Assembly: GCA_949358305.1 (NCBI GenBank)
Contig: OX442315.1
Coordinates: 11,560,427 to 11,620,426, forward strand
From: Strigamia acuminata
Lineage: Eukaryota; Arthropoda; Chilopoda; Geophilomorpha; Linotaeniidae
Reading direction: 5' to 3'
Length of the DNA stretch: 60,000 nt
The notes under the pieces were generated by a model. That model made no database searches. It was not told the DNA's origin and was given only the letters and a program-made list of their open reading frames with translations. A program made the translations under genes and the position numbers. The first letter of the stretch is position 1. Every line of letters starts with the position of its first letter. Of the stretch, positions 10,077-23,111 are shown piece after piece.

Positions 10077-12549
10077 CCTGCCTAAAACTGCATGTACATT
10101 TTTATCCAGACCTTTTAAAACCTCAAATTTTTGTCTAAAATATTCCAAGAGCAGAAAAAACGTAGCCAGGGCTCTCTGCATTCATCAAGTCACTTAAACG
10201 AGCGTTAAACATCCACACGTATAAAAACAAAATAATCCTTCATTTACGACATTTCATGCCAGCTTTTTCCTCCACCACTTCCACCCAGCCTTCCAAACCC
10301 CCTTAAACACTTCCCTGCACACCACCAACAAACCAAACCCTAAAAACCCCAAAAACCCCAACAAACAATCCCACAAAATGGCCACCTATCAACCACAATT
10401 ACATAACTCCTTATTACTAGACATTTTTCTAGGATAACAACAAACTGATAAAACTATTGTAGTTTGGACTCGACTTGCCACATGGTAAACAACACCCAAC
10501 AAACAAAAAAAAAAAAAAAAAAAAAAATGGCGGCCATTTTTATAAAAAAAAAAAAATTAAATTTCACCCTTTAGCTACAACCAGACCTACTTTTTAGCAT
10601 GCATGGGAACCTCACCTTTTATTAGACGGCAGGACAAGCCTTAATGGCAGTCACGTGCTTGGCGCCATTTTATTTTTACAATTTTTTTTGGGTGTCTCTT
10701 GGGTGTCCATTCCTCATTTTTATTGACAAGTTGCACAGCGCACATTTAACAAGTATTTGCCAAACTCACATTGGTTGCAAAACAACAACAATTAACTTTA
10801 TATAGTAGTGTTGTTTCAACACTCATTCCAACCAGCCAATTACAATTCGAATGTTAGAATTTCCAAAAATTTTAATATTTAAATTTTTCCTTTTGCCTTG
10901 TGGGTAAAATAAGTAAACATTAAATTGATGCCATTGTTGCGTGTTGGCATTTTTAAAGGTCAAGTACACTGCTAATCTTATTACCACTTAAAATAGATAA
11001 TAGTAACAAAAAAATCACTTGTTTATCTTTAATTTTTTTTTTATATTTGTACTTGTTTTGTCAGTTTTGTGTTTGCCGAGCGCCGCCATGTTGGAATTCG
11101 TATCAAACAGTATTAAGCTCTACCATTTGTGATTTTTAAGTCCATTCAACAGATTAACTGTTTAATCTGATAGGAGAGAGTCTAGGACTATATGTTTCCC
11201 CGTTACTACAATCGTCAAGATTCCGGGCACTGACTATAGAGCGAGTGTTGCAATACAATCGTTCGAAGATGTCGATAGACTTTACGTTTTCGACAACCGG
11301 CCGAAGTATTGGAATTTTCTACAGTTTGCGCCTGGTATCTTGATGCTAAATTCACACTGCGCATCCCACCCTGCGCAGTTTGATTTTCTAATTTCAGTTG
11401 TTATTTAGCAGTGTTAAGCCTAATATTCAGTGTTGTATCGAACGCGAACTAATAGTTCGTGAATGCGTTCACTTTTCGAAGTGAACGAGAAAAATTGAGT
11501 AATCCTGGTCACGGCACCAATTTTTTACGTTTTTCACGTTATCATTATCAAAACGTTCATTTGCAATCGTTTTTTATGACAAATACGGCTTTTTTCAGTC
11601 ATAAAATCTGAAATTCACAAAATGTGACAAAAAACATGTTAACTTTTTTTTAAAAAAATTTGAAAAAGTGAACGTAAACTATTTGTTCAAATTCATGAAC
11701 TTGAACTTAGTTCACTTTGAAAAAAATTAGAGTGAACATGAACGCAAACTTGAACGCGTTCACAATTTAGTGAACGACATACAACACTTCATTTGTTACG
11801 TTAAACAAATGTAACAAACGAAAAACCGAAATTGTAAATGCCGACAAAAATGGCAGTTTTGAATAAGAGCCGCGGCTCTTAATCGATAAAGTACGGTTTC
11901 CCCAAATGTTCTCACTACACCGCAGATAAAATTCCTATCCCAATTTGATTTTCCCATTTTAACTTCAATTCCAACCGCCAAAACTTAAAATCAAGATTCT
12001 ATCCGATTATTTCTATCCCCCTCTTCCCATCACCCAAAAAAAAAAAATTTCTGGAACGTTGAAAAGAAGATTCCACTGTGACAAGAAAATCCAAACTGGC
12101 AAAATTAAGCGCTACCTCATTTGAGCAATAATTTATAGTTAGGCCTATTTCGAGACAAACGTTTGATTGACGGCACCATTAGAACACTGGCAACGCACTG
12201 TTATTACACCAACAATCAAAGCGACCAAACATTCCTCGCATTGTTATCGCACATTTTTAGCTTGTTTTAATTAAATTAAAAAAAAAAAAAAAAAAAAAAA
12301 ACCAAAAAAAAACCAAAAAAAAATAAATCATTGTTGGACACAAACACACACACTCACGCAACAATAATTGTTGCAATCACAGCGCAACAATCATCACGTC
12401 ACAAGAATGTCGCCTTTAACTCGCCCAATCAAACAATTAATTCCAACTTTATTGACACCTGTCAAGTCAATCAAAATTCCCACGGGATTCTTTCTAAGAT
12501 GGAGGTCAGGTGAACATACCTCAATAAAAATCGACTCGTTTCGCAACAA
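10077..12549. other. Non-coding region with homopolymer runs and dispersed repeats
   Basis: No gene is recognised. A-runs occur at about 10506-10526 and 12277-12300. A segment around 11330-11400 (GGTATCTTGATGCTAAATTC, then ACTGCGCATC) recurs at 15290-15345. The stretch 11797-11856 repeats 7957-8024. GTGAACGTAAAC-like words at 11440-11780 repeat irregularly. Confidence 0.5.
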
Positions 12550-12680
12550 TGCTATAAAAATATATACGAGCACCGGACGTGACGACTTTCAATTTTCCCC
12601 CGCAGTCCCCCGTGTTTTATGGACACTTGTCGAGCCGCGCTCCGAATTAAGTGTTAAAACACTCAAAAAATCGTTTTAAA
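12540..12680 (+). promoter_or_regulatory. Candidate core promoter (TATA-like)
   Basis: GCTATAAAAATATATACGAG at about 12550 is followed by a more CpG-rich 100 bp stretch. This would suit a TATA promoter with its start near 12580, possibly for the plus-strand gene that includes the SoxF exons. No first coding exon was found downstream, so this is a weak suggestion. Confidence 0.25.
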
Positions 12681-13311
12681 ATCTTTAAAACCCTTTTTTC
12701 GACTCAAGGGGGTGTCCAATCTGTCCATCATTCATTTCCGGTTGTCTGAGAACAGGTGTGGTCAGTGGTCAATTTGTTTTTTTTTCTTTTTTCGTGTTAA
12801 ATCAAAACAAACTTGTCTGAGGAAGTTGCACAAATGTGTTTTTTTTAACGCGGCACGCTGCAGGCTTTAGTGCTTTTAATTTTTTTATTGTGGGTTGGAT
12901 GAGGGAATTTGCGTTGTTAAGCTTTCGCGGTCCGTTTTGGTCGTTTTATCCTTGATTAATATGCGAAAAGAATGATTTAGTGGTGTTAAAGGTGATGTAT
13001 GCCACGTAAGGTTGTTTTCGCTTGGTTTGCTTTTCGGTTATTTATTGCTTTTAGAGGGTTCGTGTCGTTTTAAGGACGTTGCCGGTCGGCTATAACGGGG
13101 TAAATGTTCGTGTTATAATGCACGGTATCGAATTGGAAATGGAAGATGGGTACAAAGGGTGTTTAAAGTGGAGTGAATGTCGAGGAAAGATTGAAAGGTT
13201 TTATTGGAGATCGTTTCGGAGATTTTTCAGGTGTCTGAAGGTTGTCTGCTTGTAAAAGGAAGTTGAAGCTAATAGTTAAGAAAAGTTGGAAGAAGTTGGG
13301 ATTAGCATTTC
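12681..13311. other. Non-coding stretch, nothing recognised
   Basis: GT-rich unique sequence between the TATA-like segment and the next minisatellite. No gene or repeat is recognised. Confidence 0.45.
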
Positions 13312-13705
13312 AGTGCCTAAAATAAGCATTTTTATACATAAAACAGGGATTTTAACACCCAAAACAGGCATTTTAACACCTAAAACAGGTACTTTAACAC
13401 CTAAAACAGGCATTTTACACCTAAAACAGGTACTTTAACACCCAAAACAGGCATTTTAACACCTAAAACAGGCATTTTAACCCCTAAAACAGGCACTTTA
13501 ACACCTAAAACAGACATTTTAACACAATTCAGGAATTTTAACATATACAACAGGCATTTTAACACATACAACAGGCATTTTCACACATACAAAAGGCATT
13601 TTAACACATACAACAGGCATTTTAACACATAAAAGTGGCATTTTAACGCCTAAAACAGGCATTTGACTCCTAAGATAGGCATTGTGTACATAAAACAAGA
13701 CAAAC
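13312..13705. repeat. Minisatellite, 21 bp units (GGCATTTTAACACCTAAAACA)
   Basis: About 18 units. The right half has ACATACAACA variants. T4 and A4 tracts lie about 11 bp apart. The minus open frame rich in VCVKMP repeats is an artefact of the array. Confidence 0.95.
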
Positions 13706-13979
13706 TGACTTTTTGTTTTAAATGACTTCTCCAAAACAGGATATTATGTTTTTTTTACATCATATCTCTGAGAAGTCAACTTGAAAGAATTCAAATAAGA
13801 GGATTAAGAGAAATTGAAATCACTTCTTTGACTTACACAAGAAAGTGCGACTCTTAATCGGTAAAATACGGTATACCAAAACAACCTCAAAACTTCCCTA
13901 AAACCAAACCCAAAAAGATAAAAACCAAAAAACCAAAAACTAAAATGCTGATTTCGTTTGTTACAATTTCCTATGAGGT

Positions 13980-14355
13980 CACATTCCATTCCCCCCCTCC
14001 CCTCCCCTCCCCAAATCATTAAAGGCACCCAAATATCTCGGCCTAATGAAACGGTTCGCTTTGATATTCAACTCCGCTGTTGAATTAAACAAAACCATGT
14101 TTTCCTCAGACGTGTCCTTCAACCCTTTCGGCGCCAAAAATCGTCCCAAAAAGGTCCTCGCCCTCCGCCCAACGACCACCCACTCCTTCCTTCTATACCC
14201 AATGAACCCAACCCCGACAGCCGACACAAACCTCCCACGTGCCCGTTTCACCTTTGTTTTCCTTCCCAACAACGACGCTCTCCTCTTCATATATGGCGTC
14301 CCCAAAGCTGTCAATCACCCATTTACGCCGAGGTTGCCGTTCCGTTCGTAGAAAC
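13980..14355. other. CpG-richer segment with open frames on both strands
   Basis: A plus frame (14046-14351, 101 aa) and a minus frame (13979-14314, 111 aa) overlap almost fully. Neither product matches a family I know, and there is no strong splice or start context. The segment is less AT-rich than its surroundings and may be exonic or regulatory; I cannot choose. Confidence 0.3.
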
Positions 14356-15397
14356 AGTAGCTGCATTCAAAAACTAAAATATTTTGTGTTTTACTTCAAT
14401 TTTAAACCAAAAATGACATCATTTCCTGTTTAAACCCTTGTTCAAACTTAAAATACACTTAAACTAAAATTGTTATTTTAATTTTTGTAGTAAAAACCGT
14501 AAAAACCGTAAAAACCGTAAAAACCGAAACTTTGAACGCGCCTATTTTTCTCAATGTCACGTGGCAGGGCAAACTTTGACATTAGATAAAAAGTTTCATT
14601 CATAAAGTTATTTCAACTCTTTATTTAAAAACAGATAGTACATTGTTGCATGTCCAAAGTTTGTAGTGAGAGGTCAATTAGAGTTTTGTACAATACAGAA
14701 ACATCAGTACTGGGTACAAGCAGTATCTATTTCCGATCCAAATCTGATATTAATGATTAAAAGGAGATTCCATCTAATTTTGGCCCTCCACTGCGCACCC
14801 TGGTGAGAAAATTTGATTTTTTTGGTGTAAAATGGTTTCCTCGCTAAGGCTTTAATTAGATACCATAATTATCAGGTTTTAGCCGATACCGATATCATCC
14901 CGCTAAATACCAGCCGATGTCGATAGTCTCAACCCATTTGTTAGCGCTGCACTGAATACTAAACAAGCCGAATTGTCAAATGCCGAAGACAATAGCCGAA
15001 TACATATTTTTCTTCAAGTATAAAAATTACAAATTAAAATTACTGGTTTGCGTGCACTTTTGATGAATCGGTGAAGGAAAAGATTTTTTTTACTCGGAAA
15101 CCATCCTGGAATGAGTAATAAATGACCCAGATTAGGCTCTGATGGTTTAAATTTGAAGTTAGAAACCAGACAAAACTAACGCTGACCATATAGTAAGCAG
15201 AAAGTAAACTCTCGCGGACTGCGTAACCCTTTTGCACCTCGCACTGATAATTTCTACTCGCATACACGTGGTTGGCGACTACATCGCACCCGGTATCTTG
15301 ATGCTAAATTCAAACTGCGCATCACATTCTGCACATGCATTTAACTCGGCGATTGTCAGGCTTATTGCACACAGAAAATAAAACAACATTTTGGTAC
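14356..15397. other. Non-coding; short GTAAAAACC tandem repeat
   Basis: GTAAAAACC is repeated four times at about 14491-14526. A segment at 15290-15345 is shared with 11330-11400. Nothing else is recognised. Confidence 0.45.
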
Positions 15398-15399
15398 TA

Positions 15400-15582
15400 C
15401 AGTCAAAACTCTTTATAACAAATCGCGATATAACGAATTATCGATATAACGAATACCTAAAAATGGCCGGTTTGGTTGGCTGGCCATAGAACACATGTTA
15501 AAAAATTTCGATATAACGAATTCTCTATATAACGAATTGATTTTTCTGGTCCCTTGCCATTCGTCATAAAGAGTTTCGACTG
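15400..15582. mobile_element. pogo/Tigger-like MITE with TA target duplication
   Basis: The left end CAGTCAAAACTCTTTATAAC and the right end GTCATAAAGAGTTTCGACTG are inverted. TA flanks both sides (15398-15399 and 15583-15584). The CAGTC...GACTG ends with TATAACGAA words are typical of pogo/Tigger elements. At 183 bp it has no coding capacity. A reverse-oriented relative lies at 7030-7178. Confidence 0.85.
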
Positions 15583-15716
15583 TACGCTGTAAATTATTCT
15601 TAATGATGAGTTTATTGTTTATTTCCCCATTAATCAAATATTTATTTTCCCACTTAATAAACTTTTCTCTCCTAACTAATTTAACCCTAAAAAAATGGTT
15701 GCGTATACTTTTTTCA

Positions 15717-15985
15717 CTATTGTGCAATTGATGCCTTCTCGGCTTTCGACGGCCTTCCCCGTTTGCGTTTCTGGCCCAAAGCCACATTTTTGGCTCCAAT
15801 TGGAACACCGAGATATTTTTCTATAATTGCAAAACCCACGATATGTTTGCAAGTGTATGCTTTAAAAAAAATTGGGCAAGAACAAGTCCCCTCACAAAAG
15901 TCCAAAATGCCACCGTTTACTTGTTCGGTTGTGACAAATCTGGCGATTAAAAACCGCGGCTCGAATTTATGATCGAAGGGTAATA
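15717..15985 (-). pseudogene. SWIM zinc-finger fragment (MULE transposase-like relic)
   Basis: Read on the minus strand from about 15985, an open frame of roughly 88 codons ends at 15717. It contains GTCSCPIFFKAYTCKHIVGF, a CxC-x(n)-CxH SWIM zinc-binding motif. A basic KRKRGRPSK segment follows, resembling an AT-hook or nuclear signal. SWIM fingers sit at the C-terminus of Mutator-like (MULE) transposases and in a few cellular proteins. No transposase core is seen upstream, so this is probably a transposon relic or an isolated 3' exon of a domesticated gene. Confidence 0.65.
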
Positions 15986-15999
15986 GACCTCACCTGAAT

Positions 16000-16960
16000 T
16001 TCAAATACATCACGTACATTCAGCGCCATTATTCCTTTAATTAAAACCTCACCTGACACCACTAGGTCATCAAACATCAAATTGCAGCACCTGAAACAAA
16101 ACAAAAAAAAACTGAAAAATTGAAAAACAACAAAACACGCTTTTAAAATCTAATTTTTCAAAGCCACTTATCTTAATTCTAAGCCGCAAACATGTAATTT
16201 TCAATGACCCCCCCACTGTGCACCCTATTAGCAGTTCATTAAAATCCATTGTTGAATATGTGCATCTTTTTATTCCAGATGTTTAACCTTTAACAGCAAT
16301 TTTGTTTTTCCCTCCTCACTCACTCCACTCCTGTTAATCCGCCATTTTTTTTTTTTGGGAAAAAAAATCCAACTTCCGGTCATCTTATTGCTAAACTGGG
16401 TTGATACAATTAAGTCAGTTTTTCCCCCATCAGAAAGGACAATTTTAATTTGTTAAAAATAAACATAGACTGAGGTCATAATAAATTGAGGAAAAAAATG
16501 GGTAATAAAAGAAAAATGGCCGGTGGTCAGTGACTCTAATTAGAGATAACAATTGCTGCAAGGAGGTAGAAATCAAGGCCTAAATCAGGAGATTTAGTTT
16601 AAAAGAAGAGAATTGTGGTAATTGAATAAAACAGGTGCAAAAATGTGCATCCTGTCAATTTTTTTATTGTTGTTATTATTTTTTTAAGTTGTTGTTGTAC
16701 AAGCGCAAACTGGCTCAGTTTGGTTACATCATAGGCATTAGATAATTGTTTGCGTAATTTTTAAGAGTTTGGAGAATTTGATTTTAATTGTGGTGAAATG
16801 TATGAGATACAGAAGGGTAGTAATTATTTATTGGAATTGGGAGGTTTGGAATTAATAATGAATTAAATAGTGTTTGTTTTGTGTGGAATAATGTGAGTTT
16901 GTTGTATATTCATCGGATTTGAGTTTGTTAAGAATCAAATAATGTAAATTTGGAGATCCG
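16000..16960. other. Non-coding stretch, nothing recognised
   Basis: AT-rich sequence without a recognisable gene or repeat array. It becomes increasingly TTTGTTG-rich as it approaches the next minisatellite. Confidence 0.45.
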
Positions 16961-16969
16961 AATCTGTTG

Positions 16970-17285
16970 TTTAGTTTTCAACAATGTGAATATATTGTTA
17001 ATTCAACAATGTGAATATATTGTTGATTCAACAATGTGAATTTGTTGTATAATTTTCAACAATGTGAATTTGTTGTTGATTCAACAATTTGAATTTGTTG
17101 TAGATTCAATAATGTGAAAATGTTGTAGATTTAACAATGTGAATTTGTTGTATAATTTTCAACAATGTGAATTTGTTGAAGATTTAATAATGCAAACTTG
17201 GTGTAAATTCAACAATCTAAATTTGTTGTAAATTCAACAATCTAAATTTGTTGTAAATTCAACAATATAAATACATTGTGAGTTC
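16970..17285. repeat. Minisatellite, ~24-30 bp units (CAACAATGTGAATTTGTTGTA)
   Basis: About 11 units. Each contains AACAATG and TTGTTG words, so single units are partly self-complementary. Diverged at the left edge. Confidence 0.9.
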
Positions 17286-17655
17286 AACAATAAAATTTTG
17301 CTGTGAAATGAAATTTTGCTGTGAAATGAAATTTTGCTGTGAAATGAAATTTTGCTGTGAAATGAAATTTTGCTGTGAAATGAAATTTTGCTGTGAAATG
17401 AAATTTTGCTGTGAAATGAAATTTTGCTGTGAAATGAAATTTTGCTGTGAAATGAAATTTTGCTGTGAAATGAAATTTTGCTGTGAAATGAAATTTTGCT
17501 GTGAAATGAAATTTTGCTGTGAAATGAAATTTTGCTGTGAAATGAAATTTTGCTGTGAAATGAAATTTTGCTGTGAAATGAAATTTTGCTGTAAAATGAA
17601 ATTTTGCTGTAAAATGAAATTTTGCTGTAAAATGAAATTTTGCTGTGAAATTTGT
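17286..17655. repeat. Minisatellite, 18 bp units (GAAATGAAATTTTGCTGT)
   Basis: About 20 almost perfect units, the most homogeneous array in the window. The 18 bp period leaves all frames open, so both strands show ~135 codon hexapeptide-repeat frames. These are artefacts. Only three units near the right edge carry GTAAAATG in place of GTGAAATG. Confidence 0.97.
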
Positions 17656-17905
17656 TGTAAAATCAATAATGCAAATTTGTTGTAAAATCAACAATGCAAA
17701 TTTGTTGAGACTTCAACATTGCAAATTTGTTGAGACTTCAACAATGCAAATTTGTTGTAAATTAAACAAAACCAATTTGTTGTAAATTAAACAAAACCAA
17801 TTTGTTGTAAATTCAACAAAGCCAATTCTTACAAATTCAACAAAGTCAATTTTTACAAATTCAACAAAGTCAATTCTTACAAATTCAACAACACAAACAC
17901 TCCAA
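17656..17905. repeat. Decaying minisatellite flank (TGTAAATTCAACAATGCAAATT)
   Basis: About 11 units of 20-23 bp continue the TTTGTTG...CAACAA theme of the array at 16970, now with longer interruptions. Arrays on both sides of the 18 bp block are related, so the 18 bp block probably arose by local amplification within an older array. Confidence 0.85.
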
Positions 17906-20900
17906 TTTGCAACACATTTAATCCCAAAAAACTCAAACCCACATCTCAACCGATCCAACAACCACAACATGCACAACAAACAAAATCACCATGTTTGCCC
18001 AAGAAACCATAACACCGACTTTAACCAATACCAAACAACAAATAAAAAAAAAAATTAAAAAAAAAACCATGACCTCAACAAATACAAACAATAAAAACCA
18101 AACAAAACCAACAAAAAAATCTTCTCAAAAAACAAAAAAATCATTCCAATATCTACTCAATTGCACCACCACGCCATTTTTTTTAACAACCAAACCTTTT
18201 TATTTCCCAACCTTAGGCCTTTCCGCCTTTCCCATGGACACCAGATCAATTGCAAAACAGTAAACAACTGATAATAAAAATTTCAAAAAAAAAAAATGTC
18301 CTCCATTTTTTTTTTTTTTTGAAATTTTTTTTTTCCTAATTAGAAATTTCATTAATTTCTTCTCCAATAAATTAAAATGTTCATGTTTTTGCCTAAGTGT
18401 GAAAGAAAACAGGAGGAGGAAATTTCTCATACCACAGCTTTAAATTGGCAGTTAAAAAAGCGCCATTAAACACCAGGTGAACTGTTTATGAATAAATTAG
18501 CAGAGAAATTAAAAAACTAATGTGACATAAATGAGAACAAGCAATTTACCTGAATTCTTGTCGGGTAAAGGTGAGTTTACACCTTTTAATAGACTGGGAA
18601 TGTCTATTAGGCCAAACTAGGCCTAATTTTAATTTTTAATATTCTTTTTTTAACCTTTTCATTAAAAAGGATATAAAATTAGGTCTGGTGTGTGTGGAAA
18701 TTAAAGATGGGATAGGTTTAAATGCGATTATAATCGCACTAAGTCGATTTAATATAAAAAAAATTGCTTTAAAAAGGTTTTTTGTTTTCGATGGATAAAT
18801 GGCTCTTGCTCGGGGGGCCGAGGCGCATCATGCGCGGCCTAGCCGATACGAGTTTGTCGGACATATGAAATGTCGTTTTTCTCGCTAAAAATAATGTTTT
18901 TGGTTTAAATTTGGTGTTAAATACATCAATTATGGGTAAAATAAGTCTGAGGTATCAACTATCATTCTTTTTTAAAACATTTTTTCATGTTTTTAATTTT
19001 TTTTTTAAATTGTCTAATGCACTGTATAACCGGATGTTTGATTTTCCTCGTTCGAGTGATTAAATTTGAGGTGTTTTTTTTTACCCATTAAATGATGTAA
19101 TTAATGACTTAGTTTTGAGTTTAACAAAAATTACCGTTTTAGTTGATTATTTTTTATTAATTTTGCTCGTTTTTCCCATAAAATCGCCGCATTTTCGTCG
19201 TTTTTGTCATGAATTTCGACCGATATTTTGAGGAAATGGAATCCACGCATTGAAAACTCTAAACGAATAAAAAAAATTCATTGAACTATTAAAGAATAAC
19301 TTCTAAAACCGACTGATTTACCCGATTTTACCGTTGTACCATTTACCGCCATTTGCATTTCACTTCGTAGGGTTACCCTAACTCGATTTCAACATTGTTA
19401 TTTTTTAAAAACGATTTTGTTTATATTTTAATTTTAATTGTTAACCATTAAAAACTAAAAGATAAATTCTCAAATATAATTTAATAACATTTTGATGGAG
19501 TTATAAGTACAAATAATTGCATTCGCTGCGGCATCAGGCAGTGTTAATTATTTCACCCCGCCTATTGCCGATTTTACAAGTCACGCAACACTCTTACACC
19601 GTTTATTGAGCAAAATTACAAATCAATTCCAAGTAGTAGAAAATAAAATTAATGAATAATAATAAATGCGATAGCTTCTTGTTAATTTTCCGCCTCGCTG
19701 AACATGATATTTAACGCATAATGATCGTTTTAATTGCTTAATACGTAATCGAAACCTCAATTTTTATTCTCATAAACGGTCTATTAACGTCAATCAAATC
19801 TATTTATACAAGATGAAATAAAATACAATAAAAAAATAATCTTTTCCTTCCATAAAACATTTTAAAAAAAATCCCAATCCAGCCGCCATTGTCCACCACA
19901 AGTCCCGCACCGCCACAACAAAGAAAACCGAAACCCAAACCGAAACCAACCCAAATCCACCACTAAAAAATCCTCCAAACACCCAACAACACATCAAAAA
20001 CATACATTTTCTGCCGGGCAATGCATGCACGTGCAATTTATCACCATTTATTGCTTCTAATCACCACAAATCCCCAAAAATCCAAAAATCCTCTCCACTA
20101 ATCTTTAATTGGTCAATTTTATTGCCTCCATTTTTATCCCTGCCTCACTATGACTCTCAAACCATTTGACGTCACTCCCATGACAACAAATCCAACATTT
20201 TGTCAACAACAAACTTATATTCACAAAACTGATAACAGGAGCCACAAATTCCACACATTTCAAAGCTCAAATTTAACCCCAACCAACCATAAGGCCTAAA
20301 ACCGAAGAAAAAAAGCTTTAATGCACTGTTGCATGATGGGAAATTCCATCAACTTGACACTCAACAGTTGAAAAAGATGGATTATTTGCCAATTGGCATT
20401 GCAATTTATTCCCCACCACACTTCTTTCACCTGCCTGTCACTCTGCTTGATGCCAGTGATACTTAAACTGTTTTCTATTGTTGCAATTGCAAGTTTGCAA
20501 CATTATTATTACGTCACTCATCACATCACAACAGCATTCTTCGCCCCGAGCTTGGATTGTGAATAATTTTATTGTTGCAAACATAAAATTGAATATGTGA
20601 GAGTGTGGCAGGTTGGTTGGTAGACGAGGCCTACCTACCCTGGCCAACCAGATCCGTTCTGGCCTGGCCTCTCGTCTCCCGTTACGATTAATGTAAAACC
20701 AGGATAAGTGAAGGCCGTTGTGTGTCCCGTCCGTTGGTAACGATACACCGCCAGAGAAATATAACGCTCAACCGTTTTCACCTATGAACCGGGATCTCGT
20801 GGAACCCATTTGCTTAAGCCAAACGATTTCCCTGTAAAAAGAATTAATAAAAATTTAGAAAAATAGGGTTTCATGTTTGGTTTGTTTGGTTTTTTTTTTT

Positions 20901-21339
20901 TTTTTTTTTTTTTTTGGTGGGGTTTGTGGGGAACTGGTGGCTGTGGTTGGAGGTTTGGTAAATTATTATTTTGGATTTTTTTTTTTTTTTTTTTTATGGT
21001 GGTAATTTGATCGGTGGATTTTTGATTTGGTTTTTTAATGTTTGTGGATTATTTGTGGATTTTTTGGAAAATATTTTGAGATCACGTGGACATGTGCGGC
21101 AGAAACCGTGACCGCCATTTTTAGGTGTTTCGTTCGTAAATTTTGGGAATCAAATGAATATTTACTGTTTAACTCACAAATATCGACAAAATAATGTCCA
21201 AAATGTCTAAAATAAAAATATTTCAACTCTTTCTACTTTTCGTTGGACATGTAGTAGGCCACTAAATCAAAATGGCTGCCAGAAACCCGCCACAGATCAA
21301 AATTTCCTATAATTTCTATAAACATTTCCATTAATTGCA
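17906..21339. other. Long region without a recognised gene
   Basis: AT-rich, with homopolymer runs (A or T near 18284-18340, T near 20890-20915 and 20978-20995). The segment 20604-20840 has more balanced composition, yet its frames are interrupted and match nothing I know. Open frames of 60-78 codons elsewhere have low-complexity or unrecognised products. Confidence 0.5.
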
Positions 21340-21945
21340 GCACATAACACGCAAAAAAAAATAAAACATCATTTAAAATACAATAAAAATCCAAAAAACT
21401 ATACCAAAATACCATTTAAAATACTAAAAACCAAAAAATTATATCAAAACATCATTCAAAATACCAAAAAATCAAAAAAACAAACCAAAATACCATTTAA
21501 AATACTAAAAAACCCAAAAAATATGTCAAAACATCATTTAAAATACCAAAAAACTAAAAAAAAATTATCAAAACATCATTCAAAATACCAAAAAACCCAA
21601 AAACAAAACCAAAATACCATTTAAAATACTAAAACCCCAAAAAACTACATCAAAATGCCATTTAAAATATCATAAAAACCCAAAAAACTATACCAAAATA
21701 CCCTTTAAAATACTAAAAACCCAAAAAACTATACCAAAATACCCTTTAAAATACTAAAAACCACAAAACTATACCAAAATACCATTTAAAATACTAAAAA
21801 TCCAAAAAAATATACCAGAACATCATTCAAAATACCAAAAAACCCAAAAAACAAAACCAAAATACCATTTAAACTACTAAAAACCAAAAAAAAAAATATA
21901 AAAACATCATTCAAAATACCAAAAAACCCAACAAACTACACCAAA
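21340..21945. repeat. Minisatellite, ~37 bp units (ATACCATTTAAAATACTAAAAA)
   Basis: About 15 units of the form CCAAAATACCATTTAAAATACT followed by AAAAACCCAAAAAACTATA. CATTTAAAATA and CATTCAAAATA variants alternate. Confidence 0.9.
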
Positions 21946-22845
21946 ACACCCTAAAATTCTCATTTACCACCAAATAAATGAAACACCATTGACGTTCCCA
22001 TTCCCCCTGCACTCCATACCAGATGCCACCCAAAACCAAATCATATTCTTCTGCCAACAAAATTACATTCACCCCAACGCGGAAATGTCACAATTAAATT
22101 TTTCACCAACTCCATCTTATCTTTTATGTAAACAACAATGGCATTGATTTGTAACAGTCAATACACCACACACAACCAGATGCTCCTTTCAAGGCCACAC
22201 CAAAGTGCATTGTTATTTCCTTATTGCAACGAGCAAAGAGTATACGGAGAAAGAGAGAGACACTTTGTGGAGGGATCGTGAGAAAGATGAGATCTAATTG
22301 ATAGGATTAAGTGATATACGCTTGGAATCTCGTGCACTAATTAAAACAATGCTAGTAGCCGTGGCAGATGACGTCGGCTGTCTGTTTACATTTGGCCTGA
22401 CGTGCAATGAACGCTCCACCTGATGGGAAAGACACGACGCATCCGCTCACCTGTACGTGGGAAGATCCCCAGGCGGGATGATGATACGAGGCGAATGCCC
22501 GGATGCAGAACATGCAGCTAATATAGTACGAGTATTGATGCGCAACGAGAAATGTCTAGCGTAGTATTTATTACAATTATGTTAAGTTAGACTTTTTTTA
22601 GCGTTTAATTTTTTTAAATTTAATTTGTGCGAGGTTTAACGCTGTGTAACTACGGTGAATGTGTTTTTTTGGATGTAATGTATAGCTGTGGTCATAGTTA
22701 GGATTCCTGCGTATCAATTGACTTGGTTGCGTATGCTCCGGTTTCAGGAGGAATAAGAATTTTTGTCGTGCGAAATTAGGAATAATCAGTAGTTTGGTTT
22801 TTTTTGCTTATTGTTGCAAAAGAAGCTGCGTGGTTCTAACAGTGC
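21946..22845. other. Non-coding stretch, partly CpG-rich
   Basis: The part 22220-22560 is richer in GC than its surroundings but has no convincing open frame on either strand. It could be regulatory; nothing specific is recognised. Confidence 0.4.
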
Positions 22846-23111
22846 AGTTCCAACAATGCATTTTCAACAATGTAGTTCTAACAATGCAGTTCTAACAATG
22901 CAGTTCTAACAATGCAATTCCAACAATGCAATTCCAACAATGCAATTCCAACAATGCAATTCCAACAATGCAGTTCCAACAATGCAATTACAATAATGCA
23001 ATTCTAACAATGCAATTCCAACAATGCAATTCCAACAATGCAGTTCCAACAATACAATTCCAACAATGCAATTCCAACAATGCAGGTCTAACAGTGCAAA
23101 TAAAACAGTGT
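22846..23111. repeat. 14 bp minisatellite of AACAATG (Sox-consensus) units
   Basis: The unit AACAATGCAATTCC repeats with about 15 exact AACAATG words in 230 bp, plus a few degenerate ones. AACAATG fits the Sox consensus (A/T)(A/T)CAA(A/T)G exactly. The array lies about 2 kb upstream of a SoxF coding exon. Confidence 0.95.

Noticed and set aside
17259-17694. ~135-codon hexapeptide-repeat ORFs on both strands
   Set aside because: The 18 bp period keeps frames open automatically; sequence is pure tandem repeat.
20604-20840. Possible rRNA or snRNA gene (balanced composition block)
   Set aside because: No match to conserved rRNA, U-snRNA or tRNA signatures that I know, and frames are interrupted.
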